From: Nothophaeocryptopus gaeumannii
Lineage: Eukaryota > Ascomycota > Dothideomycetes > Mycosphaerellales > Mycosphaerellaceae
DNA: 64,000 bases
Direction: 5' to 3'
NCBI GenBank assembly: GCA_031771865.1
Contig: JASISA010000042.1
Span: 1,605,501 to 1,669,500, forward strand
Both the position numbers and the translations under genes were made by a program. Below the pieces are notes generated by a model. The model was given only the letters and a program-made list of their open reading frames with translations, searched no databases and had not been told where the DNA came from. Position 1 is the stretch's first letter. Each line of letters begins with the position of its first letter. Shown piece after piece: positions 54,698-64,000 of the stretch.

Positions 54698-56663
54698 GAT
54701 GGCAGACGTCTAGGGAATGAAAGGAAAAACAGTTGTCGTCAGCTCGTGGGCAGCAGTCGCAGTCGTGTTAATGCTTGCTGGTCAATGAAGGAGAGAAGTT
54801 GTCAAGTGTCGTAAGAGCGAACGAAGCACAGATTGCAATGCGGATCAGGAGAGAAAGGGTTCTTGCTGGTGATGTATCCCACACACTGGCTGAAGGGCCC
54901 AGCACGCTTTATGTACACCCGACACCGTTTCAAGATCTTCCTCTGCAACCAATAGAGTTTGAAGCTCACATTCAGCCTCAACAGTGTGTACTGACTGTCG
55001 CCCCCCTATTCTGCTGCTATGTACCGCCAACACGTATACTAGATGATGCTTGCAGCGTCCATGTGCTATCTTTGCGAGTTCACTGCACAACCTCTCCAGC
55101 TCGTTGCCCACCCGCAGTCCTACCACACACGCAAGCGGCCTGCTTTCATCCCCAGTAAGCGCCACAGCTAGCCCAATTGGGCTTCGCCTTGGTCTAAAAA
55201 TTGTACCTGCAGCGGCCTTCCGCTGTCTTAACACTCGTGTTCACTCGGCGCACCTGGGCCAATGTCGATATACTCAACTATTATTTTCGTAGTTGTCGTC
55301 AAGATCTGCAACGCCACGGCATATCGGCCACGGCGTCTCTTGTAGTTTCTGCACGGCTTCGGATGGCAAAAGTTGCTGCAGTTGTGGTGCGGAACCAGAG
55401 ACAGCGGTCAGGCAGCCCCTCTCCTCCGATAAAACTCCCTCTTCACCGCCAACGAGGACAGCAGTAATCCGAACTAGCTCTGGCCTCAATCCGCCGGAAG
55501 CCAGCTATCTCGAAGCAACATCTCGAAGTGGTAGAGAGGTCCTGAGCTGAGGTCTGGCCGTAGACTAGCGAGCATGACTGAGACGCTACCCTGTGCAGTG
55601 GCTGTGCATGATGGTTTGTCTTGATGGTGCCAAGGCTTGGACCGTGCACGAGCGGTTCGACGGGTCCTCTGCTGGCAACGTGCAGACGAAACCGCTCGAT
55701 ACGATCGTTGTCCGCTCAAGGGAACCTCTCCCGTCTGCGAGTCGCACCGTGGTGTGCGGGTCGCCATTCAAGTAGGCAAGAGTTGGCGCGCGGCAGCATG
55801 CAAAGCAGGCATGATGCGTATGATAGCAGACACAATCGTGAAGAATATGGTATAGCCTTCCGCTGTGCGGTGAGTAGAACAACAAGTCCAGTCCAGTGGA
55901 CTATCAAATTTGCGAGAGCTCGGAGCTGATGTATCTCTGCGAGGCTCGCTTTTCCTCTCCAACTATGGCTCTTTTCCGTCCGAACCACATGGTGTCAATT
56001 TCGCTGTCTCCATTGCTAGACGCGTTTGCAATGATCCCGGCGTCATGGTGACTGGCACAGAGCATATTCATATGCAAAAGACCGAGACGCGCTGAGAAAT
56101 ACCGTGCTAAAAGACCTTTGTCGAATTCGTTTGTATAGGCCCGATCGGCAGCGGCTCATGAAGAGGTGAGCTCGAGATGGTGGACTTCGCGTGAAAGGCA
56201 CGCGTCCAGACGCGTTAAACATAAGTGACAGAAAGGTGACTGCTTGTTTCATATCTCAGGAGACGCTTCACCTTCAGAGAGGACCGTTCAAGAACCCGCA
56301 TGTGTGTCATGAGGGCGAAGGAAAGCGCGTGTCAAACGCAGGTCGCACCTGCCTTCCATACGGAGAAGCCTCAGGGTCGCGCATGTGAAAGGCTGGCCCC
56401 ACCAAACAAACGCCGCCGAAAACGCAGCCTGATTTCTCAACTCATCCCACAACACGACACAACACACCAACACACCACATCACACCAACTCGCGCATCGC
56501 GTTGATTCACACGCCCCGGAAGTCCTCTCTGCAACCTCAGTCGGTCACCAGAGACGAGAGCAAACTCATCGTCTTACCGGCGCCTTCTCGACAGCAAGGC
56601 TGCCGACTCAGCAGTCTAACTGCTCTTCCAACTGCTCTACGTTGCTGAGTGGCCTGAGCGACC
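54698..56663. promoter_or_regulatory. Long upstream region between GFA1 and the E2/U-box gene
   Basis: About 2 kb between divergent genes. Many short overlapping open frames occur on both strands (55000-56600), none with features. I read it as promoter and leader sequence for both genes. A CA/AC-rich tract lies at about 56450-56490. Confidence 0.4.
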
Positions 56664-59600
56664 ATGCAGCGATACACCGTCACGGCAATCGCGCCTGGCG
56701 CTTCGCCAGGCTCGGCGCCCACTTTGGTAGTTCCTTTCAGCTCCAGCGCCTTGGTATCGGCATTCATCGACGATCTCTGGACTCGTGCAGGTCGGCAGGG
56801 CCTGAAGCTCTCGCCTAGCGAGCACACTGCCACGCTGCACCTCCGCAGCGAGTAAGGCATCCCACTCACCTTCCTTGCACTGCTGGGCTGTACTGACACT
56901 TAGCAGGACTGGCCCCATCATCGACTGCGAGGATGTTCTCGACACAGTCGTGACGGATCTGGCGCACGAGAAAATCTTCGCTGTCATCACCAAGCAGCAG
57001 CAGACGGAGAAGCGCGATGGGAGCGCCGCTCACTCCACCGCTGACCAGGTCACCCAGGCCCTTGAGGCTAGCAGCCTCGAGAGCAAAGGCGGCGATGGAC
57101 ACTTCAGCGTCCGATTCATCACCCCGGCTCTTGCCAAGCAGCAGGAGAAGTCGTCCATCCTACCCGTCGCTATACCGAAGAATGCGACCGTGAAGCAACT
57201 TCACGAGAGTGCAGCACGTCATCTTGGCCTCCCTGCAGCTTTCGACAACTCATCTATGGACAATGAGTGCAACTGTCACCTCGCCAAGGAGCTGGCCGAT
57301 GGCTATCTCGCATCTTCACACTTCGTGGTCGTTCATGGGAAGAGCCAGGTGGAGCGTTTCGACCTCGCCGATCCATCCGAGACTGGCGTGAACGGAGTCC
57401 TCCACTCCAAGTTCGGCAGCCCATATCTGGCTGGCAAGAAGATCGGCTACTACAGCGCGGAGACAGACTCGTTCACCAACTCTAAGCCGCCAGTCGTCGC
57501 CATCTGCTCAAAGCAGCGTCACATTCCAGTGCACGCACGTCTAGACGAAGAGGACTACACCCACACCCAAGTCTTCAAGCACAGAGTGATCGACCTTCAC
57601 ACATCAGAGCAGCCCATTTACTCTGCCAGCATGAACGCCCAGCTTGAGGACGCAGAGTTCGCTCAACTGGCTGTTGACGGAGTGATCGATGTCTACGTCG
57701 TCTCCCGCCTCTCCGCTGGCAGTGGCGTTCTCGGCAGTGGACGTGGTGCCATTTTCCGTGCGCGTCCTCACTGGGAACCACCAGTGATTCAGTCTGACCG
57801 CGGTATGGCCCTCTTCCTGTCTTCGCTGCGGGTATTCGCCGCTCTCGTCGAGAGCGGAGATCATGACGACAGAATGAAAGATGCCATTCTTCACGTGGTC
57901 GATCTGATGTCTCGCTTTCCACCTGCCGTCCGTGCTCTCTGCGTCTTATTTGAGGGCAAGACTCCAACTCCCATGGAGAGCGCAGCTATCAGTCACGCCA
58001 TCTTCGAGTTGATCGGCCACGATCGGACTCGCGTGCTGGAAGGCTCCCGACTCTTCTTCGGCTTCGTTCTGGAGAAGGCTCGCGGCTTGAAGTTGTCCAC
58101 AGAGGTGGTTTCGCTTCCCTATCTCACAAGTTTCAACACCATCGACATCAAGGACTTCAAGACCAACGAGGCCGTCATGCGAGCTGTTCTCACCAGCTCC
58201 GGCTTAATGGAGAAGAGCCTGTTTGATGCATGTGGTCCTAACGGGGTCCTGGGTCAATACCACGTCCTGCCTGACGTGTCCCTGGTCGACTGCGAGCCCT
58301 CCGTACGCCGTGCTGCCCTCTCAACGCTGGCGGTGGCAAATCGGCTGATGTTCTCACCATCAAATTGGCCTCTGTCCGTTCTGATCAGTACTTCTATACC
58401 GACAAGGGTGACGCCCGTGCTGCTATCGACTTCAGCGAGCTCGAGTTGAATCACCTTGCTGAGCTTGCGGGTCGTAATCAGCTAGGCGTTCAATCGCCGC
58501 GGAATTTGAGCTCCGCCGTGGCACCTTGCCTCACGTTCGATCGAGACGCTCATCTAGGCGTGTATACGGGCCAGCAACCGTGCAGTGAGCCGGGGGAATC
58601 ATCTCTCGTGTTCCGTCCGAGACACGGCGAGGCAACGATCAACGCCACTGTCGTTGAGCAAGTTGCTGCTCCCATCTTGAAGGGTTTCGAGAACGATGGT
58701 ACGGCTGTATTTGACTCGCTCGGTGGCGCTGCCGTTCGTCGGCTGCAATCTCCAGACGAGATCACCATGTTCGTCGTCGATGTGAGCGCGAGCATGCGAT
58801 CAAAGTGTGACTTTCCCGAGGTCAACGACGATAGCCCAGCGCCTGACGTCTCAGCCGCTAGCCTCGTGGAAGCCGAAAACTACGACAAGGCCACATTCGA
58901 TCAGTTGAAAGACTTCCTCAGCCATCACGAATCTTTCAACGATATGCTCGCTATCACAGCTGGTCAGGCTGGCAACGGCAGTCGCTCAATAGCGCTGGAC
59001 GTTCTCGGCTTCCTTCGTCAACTCCTCGGACACGAGATCGCCTCCAAGCACATACAGATTGTGGACTCTACGGAGACCGCTCGAAGCTACCATGCTCGCG
59101 CTGCGATATCTGAGATGCGAAATGCCCTGGACCTACTCAAGCTTCGTTGGGCCGGATTGAAGACTCATGAGGAGGCACTGGCTGACTTTTTGAGGTTTCG
59201 GGCATCCAACGTTTCCAGCCTGTCTAAGAAGTGGCAGTGGTATCCTGGGGAGGCGCTGCCAGCTGCGTCCCCTTCTACCCACATTCCCACTTTACCTGCC
59301 GACATTACGGACGTCCCAAATGAGCTGAAATGCCCGATCTCGCAGAATCTGATGGAAGACGCAGTGTCGGCATCCGACGGATTCAGCTACTCGCGAGAGG
59401 CGATCGAGAAGTGGTTCTCTATGCGTCAGACATCGGTCTTATCGCCCATGACGGGTCTCCGACTGGACGACAGAAACGTTACTTCTCGGGACCCAACGTC
59501 TGCAGCCGTTGCTAGCTGGATCATGGGCACCGATCTCGAGTTACAGCCGCGGCAAACACCAAAGAAGCCTCGATTGTCGACTCCACAGACTCTCACCGTT

Positions 59601-61653
59601 ACCTTCGTGAGCACAGATGGCCAATTCGATAGGCAGGTTACTCCTGGGACTACCACCGTTCTCCTCTACAAGCTGGCATACCGTGGGCTAAAGGCTCGCT
59701 TCCTCGCCTTCCAGCTAGCACGCGAGAATGAGCCAATCCGCCCCACCAACGCGGCCACTGTGGGCTCTCTCGGGATTGAAGATGGTGAGCGAACCAACAT
59801 CCGAATCGCTGATGACAGCGACATGGTAGACCCTGCCGCAGGTCAATCCTCACGTGCAACGGGATCGGGCACTAGCAACATGCGCCTCATCAAAGTCTAC
59901 CACAACCAGAGACTTGAATTCTCGTATTGGGTGCAGCGGAACATTGGCGGTGCGACGGTAGCTCAGCTGCTGTGGAAGTACTACAGAAACAGCTTTGAGA
60001 AAAGGGGTTTCTGTGTCTACAGCGATCTCGAGGTAAGACATCCATCTCAGCACTCCATGAGGTGTCTGCGCTAACCATTAGAAATCCCAGGTTTGGAGCG
60101 ATCTATCCAACAGCGGAGATGGCTACATGAATGGACAGCCCCACGAACACACCGAGAGACTCGCTCAGCTTCTGAATGTGACCCACTGCTTCGGCAAGCT
60201 TGAAGACGAGCCCGTTTGGAAAGACACGAGTGCACAGAACGTATTCCAAGCTACGTCTCAGCCTCGAGTCTTGAAACTCTAGCTTCTCGCCAAGCGCCCT
60301 GCTGGCAAGAAGGAATTCAATGGTCTCACCCGGCTTGACGTGCTGAAGCAGCAGTTCGAGGCTGTGGTCAACAGACTGATCGCATACGGGTACAAGACTC
60401 ATATTGGTCTGATCACGTTCTCCACAGAAGCCAAGGTCGAGACTCCAATCAGCCACGTCATCGAGAACTTCCGCCGTGCAACCAGCGGTATGAGGGCAGC
60501 CGGTGATACCGCGCTCTGGGACGCTCTCGCTCTTGCGAAGGATCAGCTTCTCCAATATGGAGCCCGCTACCCTGCATCCAAGAAGCGAATCGTAACCATT
60601 TTCGACGGCGTCGACACGGAATCGCGTACTAACACTCCACAAGAGATTGCTTGGGCTCTACGCACCAACAACATCGTTCTTGACAGCATTGTCATCGGCG
60701 ACGAAGGTAATCGCGACCTCATGACTGTCTCCTATCTAGGTGGTGGGTATCGCTTCACGCCCAAGAGTCTGGTGAACGCCCTTCAGATGTGCGAGCTCGA
60801 GCCTTTCCTGTCGCTCTCCGAGCGACCAGATGTGGTTCCACCTCCTGGAGTTCCATCCAGCCGCGGAGCTTTCTTGGCTCATTACTGGAGTGCGAAGAAC
60901 CGCGTGACTGCAACGACGGTGACTGCTGACAAGTATCCACCTCGTAAGACGCACCCCAATCTGTCTGATGACTATGTCGAGCTGTCAGCTACTTCGACAC
61001 GCTCAACGAAGGCTCCGACGGGCAGTTCGCGTTCCAACCTTCGTGTCAACCGTCTCATGGCAGAGATGCGTGCCATCGTGGCCGATCGCTCTAACCGCAC
61101 CTTCGACATCTACGTCTCCGAATACGACATCAGCTGCTGGAAGATCGTCGTGTCCGGGCCAGATGGTCCATACGCCGAGGGAACCTTCTTGCTCTTTCTC
61201 CACGCCGACGACAGCTACCCTACCTTCGCGCCGAAAGTCCGCTTCATCACACCCATCAAGCACCCAAATATCTCCACCTACGGCCGCATCTGCCATCCTA
61301 TCATGGATCGAGACTTCACGAGCGACACGAGCATGCTCACTCTCCTCAACTCTATCTATGGCCTGCTGCTCAACGCCGAGATGAGCGACTCTACGTCTAC
61401 CATTTCGACTCTGGACTACCACCACGATCAGGTCGACTTTGCTGGCGAGGTCCGCTCCCACGTACGCAAGCACGCACTCAAGACTCGAGAGCAGTGGAAG
61501 AAGGAGATTCTCGAAGGCCCGGAGGAGGAGGAAGAGGATGATGACGACAGCATGGAGGATGATGAGGACGAAGACGACGACGGCGAGGATGGGGATGCTG
61601 ATTTCCTCGCTGCTCTTCGAGACCGTATGGGTCGCGGTGGTGCTTTCTCCTGA
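56664..61653 (+). CDS. Ubl / split vWA / U-box / E2 (UBC) fusion protein
   Basis: Proposed exons are 56664-56851, 56904-60032 and 60082-61653, giving about 1,630 residues. Order: N-terminal ubiquitin-like segments (MQRYTVTAIAPGASPG; HFSVRFITPALAKQQEKSS); a long unassigned region; vWA strand 1 with MIDAS FVVDVSASM (about 688); U-box (about 868-935, NELKCPISQNLMEDAV, FSYSREAIEKWF, SPMTGLRL). Then come ubiquitin-like folds (TLTVTFVSTDGQFDRQVTPG; MRLIKVYHNQRLEFSYW), the rest of vWA (TRLDVLKQQFEAVV, GDTALWDA, FDGVDTES), and an E2 domain (about 1425-1560: IKHPNISTYGRICHPIM, catalytic Cys codon at 61291). An acidic tail ends the protein. It is probably a ubiquitin-transfer protein joining E2 and E3 modules. 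Two breaks remain: a frame change near 58320 (possible 86-nt intron) and TAG at 60280-60282 (possible 42-nt intron). It may be intact or a young pseudogene. Confidence 0.8.
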
Positions 61654-62700
61654 GTCGATAAAGATTCTCGCATGAAGAAACGAGGCATCGCGAACTCTTA
61701 TCTCTCAATGACGGGAGATCAATAAGGAACTGAGAGCGGCTTCTATGTCTCCTTCTGCTACAATAGCGCGGAGAGCGAATAAGTAGAGCAGGTGCAATCG
61801 GTTTCAGATGAATCGAAAATGGATGTCGCTCTTAGCGTCAGATCCCCTCTTCCTTTTCCTTTTCTTCCCTTCCTAACAAGGCTCCCTACTCTCCTCATAT
61901 CTGAAGTTCTGATACTTCCTGACGGTCTATCACTTTGGTCCCAAGAAGCATTTCCCTTGTCCTACCCAAGATCTCAGCCAGAGCACATCTCGCCCACCCT
62001 ACCGAGTCGGCTTATTTCCTCTCCATGCCAGTCTCGAATTCCGAAGCACAAGTACTGTAGTATCGAGAGATTAAGAGCGTATTTATGGGGCTCTGAATCT
62101 TACCTTACCCTTCTGCTCAACGCTCTGCCATCCTGCACCTTCCATATACCCGACGTTCCTCGTAAGAGAGTCTTGTCTCGCCAAAGGACTATCCGATCCA
62201 TCCCCTCCCACACGCAAACACTCATAGCAAATCCGCTCCCCTTCTTAGGACACCATAAATTGCGTACATGTATTCAAGCACCGCGAAATCTTAGGCTTCC
62301 TTGTGGCATCTTGCCTCACGCTCAACCGAGACGTTCGTCTTAACCCGCACACAGACCAGCAATGAGATAGTGAGCCGGAGGAAGTGTCGCCTGACTCGCT
62401 TATGATTGGAACGCTCATCTCTCTGTATGTGTGTACGGGCTAATGACCGTGCAAAGAGCCGGGCAGCTGAAGAGTTCATTTTTCCGCTCGAGATAGGACG
62501 AGGTGGGGAGAAAGCCCGGATGAATGGATGGACAGCGAAATGCAGATGTCCACAGTCCACAAATTCATACCAATTCAAACCTTTAGGCCGCGTTTAAAAT
62601 GTTACTGTGGCGATGTCCGTTGATACTTGAATGATATAATGGTCCTAGCCCTGTAGGAAGGGTGATGCGTGATCGAACCTTTTTGCATCCTTAAGTCTTC

Positions 62701-62726
62701 ATGATGCTGATGCTGATGCTAATGCT
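62701..62726. repeat. GATGCT microrepeat
   Basis: About four imperfect GATGCT units (one reads AATGCT). Read directly; non-coding. Confidence 0.75.
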
Positions 62727-62880
62727 ACTGACTACGGCCGTGAAAAAAAAGTCTTGATATCATGATGTAGCCTCTCCTTCGTGACCCCCTTGCCCAGTTG
62801 GTGCTTTGCAAGTATAAGAGTACAGAGTGTGTGATGAAACGTAAAACAGAGTGCCACCCTGAAGTCTTTGCCGGAAACTC

Positions 62881-62927
62881 TTCGATGACCCAAGCCCGAA
62901 ACCCTTCAATGACCCAAGCCACTACCG
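62881..62927. repeat. Tandem direct repeat, 24-nt period
   Basis: TTCGATGACCCAAGCC (62881-62896) and TTCAATGACCCAAGCC (62905-62920) differ at one base and are spaced 24 nt apart. Only two copies; possibly a slippage product in the 3' region. Confidence 0.75.
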
Positions 62928-63083
62928 TCTGCCTTGGTAGCGGACCAGATTGTGTTTGCCGTATGTCATATCTGCATTCTCCATGAACACCTCTATCGAG
63001 CCGACGCGGACCTACGAGTAGCACATGACGGTTTCGGTAGTGTCGCCATCGTCATTTACTCCTCCTCGGTTCTCCCTCATCCT

Positions 63084-64000
63084 TTAGTTGGGCGGCAACC
63101 GCAGAAACGGTAACAAAAACTTCGCGACCAACCTCGTCGTATACCTCGGCGCATTCTCCACATCAAACTCCACAGTTTCCCTTTTCTCCAAATGTTCCCT
63201 CCTGCTCTCCACCAACCTCCTCACACGGAAAGCAAAGTCTTTCGCAGCCCGATCTTGCAACTCAGGTGTCCCATTCCCGAAAGATCCAAATTGTCCCCAT
63301 TTCTTATCGCGGTATTTGCATTGAAACAGACCGACGAGGAGTTTAAAGCGAGTGTCGATCTTGTCGCAGGCATTATACGCGTCCTTTGTGGCGGATTCGC
63401 GAGTCGCCATGTCGCGCCAGACTAAGGCGTCGGCTTGGCATAAGATGGTTCTTTGGATTTCCTCAAGGACCATAGCGAAACCCAACATGACGCAGAAGGC
63501 GTGGATCCAGGTCTGTTCTTTTTTGCCAGCGGTGTGGAGGGTATGTTGGTGCCACTTCAACAACTTCTCATAGATGTTGTTGCGGAGCTGATGGAAGAAG
63601 AATTTTAGCTGACGGTTGGCGAGGCGGGGGGAGGTGAACTTTTCGATCGCGGGCGGGCGAGCGGAGTGGCGAATGTTGGTCACGACGGGATAGAGGGTGT
63701 CTTCGGTAATGGTGAGGGTATGCGACATTATGTAGGTTATGACTTGCATGCGGAGGATGTCGCGGAGGAGGACTCTGAGCTGGGGAGTGTTAGCGCTAGG
63801 CTTTTGTTCTGGGCGAGAGGGACATACCGCTTGGTCTTCTGTCTGCATGTATAACTGACACATGAGGTTAAGCAGTGTGGACTGGAACTCCTGCTTGTCG
63901 ACGAGGTTCTCTTCTTGGTAACAGCTCCGCCCAAGCTCCCTCAGGTGATAGGGCTCCAGCAAGTCGTGCAGGTAGTCTTCGAAATTTCGCTCATCATTGC
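63084..64000 (-). CDS. Conserved fungal protein, 3' part (runs off the window)
   Basis: Exons 64000-63828 and 63779-63084 join across a 48-nt intron (GTATGT...CCCAG with CGCTAACAC branch site). The visible frame starts NDERNFEDYLHDLLEPYHLR with no start codon, so the 5' part lies beyond the window; about 289 residues are visible. The visible part is helical: EENLVDKQEFQSTLLNLMCQ, LRVLLRDILRMQVITYIMSH, RLANRQLKFFFHQLRNNIYE, WIHAFCVMLGFAMVLEEIQR, LLVGLFQCKYRDKKWG and TTRLVAKFLLPFLRLPPN. The style is that of the C-terminal region of fungal regulatory proteins, but no zinc cluster is visible here and I do not assign a family. Confidence 0.8.
   Translation of the reverse strand, partial: NDERNFEDYLHDLLEPYHLRELGRSCYQEENLVDKQEFQSTLLNLMCQLYMQTEDQAVCPSRPEQKPSANTPQLRVLLRDILRMQVITYIMSHTLTITEDTLYPVVTNIRHSARPPAIEKFTSPRLANRQLKFFFHQLRNNIYEKLLKWHQHTLHTAGKKEQTWIHAFCVMLGFAMVLEEIQRTILCQADALVWRDMATRESATKDAYNACDKIDTRFKLLVGLFQCKYRDKKWGQFGSFGNGTPELQDRAAKDFAFRVRRLVESRREHLEKRETVEFDVENAPRYTTRLVAKFLLPFLRLPPN

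Larger units (their letters stand above)
61654..63083. other. Convergent 3' region, pyrimidine-rich, with small repeats
   Basis: About 1.4 kb. A 183-codon open frame at 61792-62343 is Ser/Pro/Leu-rich by virtue of CT-rich DNA and is not accepted. Two small repeats are listed separately. The region lies between convergent genes. Confidence 0.4.

Noticed and set aside
56600..56660. Possible tRNA-like folding sequence just before the E2/U-box gene
   Set aside because: No A-box/B-box pair and no acceptor stem could be built.
61792..62343. 183-codon open frame after the E2/U-box gene
   Set aside because: Ser/Pro/Leu-rich translation of a CT-rich 3' region; no start context or motif.

Overview
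The window is nuclear DNA of a filamentous ascomycete fungus. Genes are mostly 0.5 to 2.7 kb with short GT-AG introns of 48 to 77 nt that carry CTAAC/CTGAC-type branch sites. The housekeeping set (RPL11, SmB, eIF2 gamma, eIF2B gamma, phosphomannomutase, GFA1, Notchless/Rsa4) is typically fungal. HET-domain, fungal ULD_2 and small F-box-like families suggest Pezizomycotina. Dothideomycetes is my best guess from the style of the paired F-box genes, but this is inference.

Layout. 0.4-7 kb: an ABM-type small monooxygenase-like protein, a small secreted cysteine protein, a protein with nine Myb/SANT-like repeats, and two tandem F-box-like paralogues. 7-10.3 kb: RPL11 and SmB, divergently transcribed, then a GPI-anchored surface protein. 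11.9-13.1 kb: a decayed ABC-C transporter. 13.6-21 kb: gamma-glutamyltranspeptidase, a TPR/F-box/LRR protein of the Dia2/Pof3 type, and a secreted GH3 beta-glucosidase. 22.7-26.1 kb: eIF2 gamma and phosphomannomutase. 26.1-34.6 kb is a gene-poor accessory-looking stretch: a HET-domain protein, a CHORD-like zinc protein, a weak hypothetical gene, and a CmcJ/AsaB-like oxidoreductase with an in-frame stop. 35.6-43.9 kb: a coiled-coil/ULD_2 protein, a Rad60/Esc2/NIP45-like SUMO-like-domain protein and eIF2B gamma. 44.5-54.7 kb: a SnoaL-like protein, a 753-residue orphan divergent from Notchless/Rsa4, sphingolipid C9-methyltransferase and GFA1. 56.6-61.7 kb: a roughly 1,630-residue ubiquitin-system protein. 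63 kb to the end: the 3' part of a conserved fungal gene running off the window.

The most striking object is the gene at 56664-61653. One polypeptide carries ubiquitin-like segments, a von Willebrand A (vWA) domain whose MIDAS loop is interrupted by about 500 residues containing a canonical U-box (E3), and a C-terminal ubiquitin-conjugating (E2) domain that keeps HPN and the catalytic cysteine. It therefore combines E2 and E3 modules. Its model has two unresolved breaks: a frame change near 58.3 kb and an in-frame TAG at 60280.

Several themes recur but are probably coincidental neighbours. Translation control is represented by eIF2 gamma and eIF2B gamma, and sugar-nucleotide supply for wall and glycoproteins by phosphomannomutase and GFA1. 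Ubiquitin and SUMO biology is represented by the F-box proteins, the ULD_2 protein, the Rad60-like protein and the E2/U-box protein. Exon boundaries were derived by hand from splice signals plus reading frame. For RPL11, SmB, GH3, eIF2 gamma, eIF2B gamma, phosphomannomutase, C9-methyltransferase, GFA1 and the Rad60-like gene, the exon sums are exact multiples of three.
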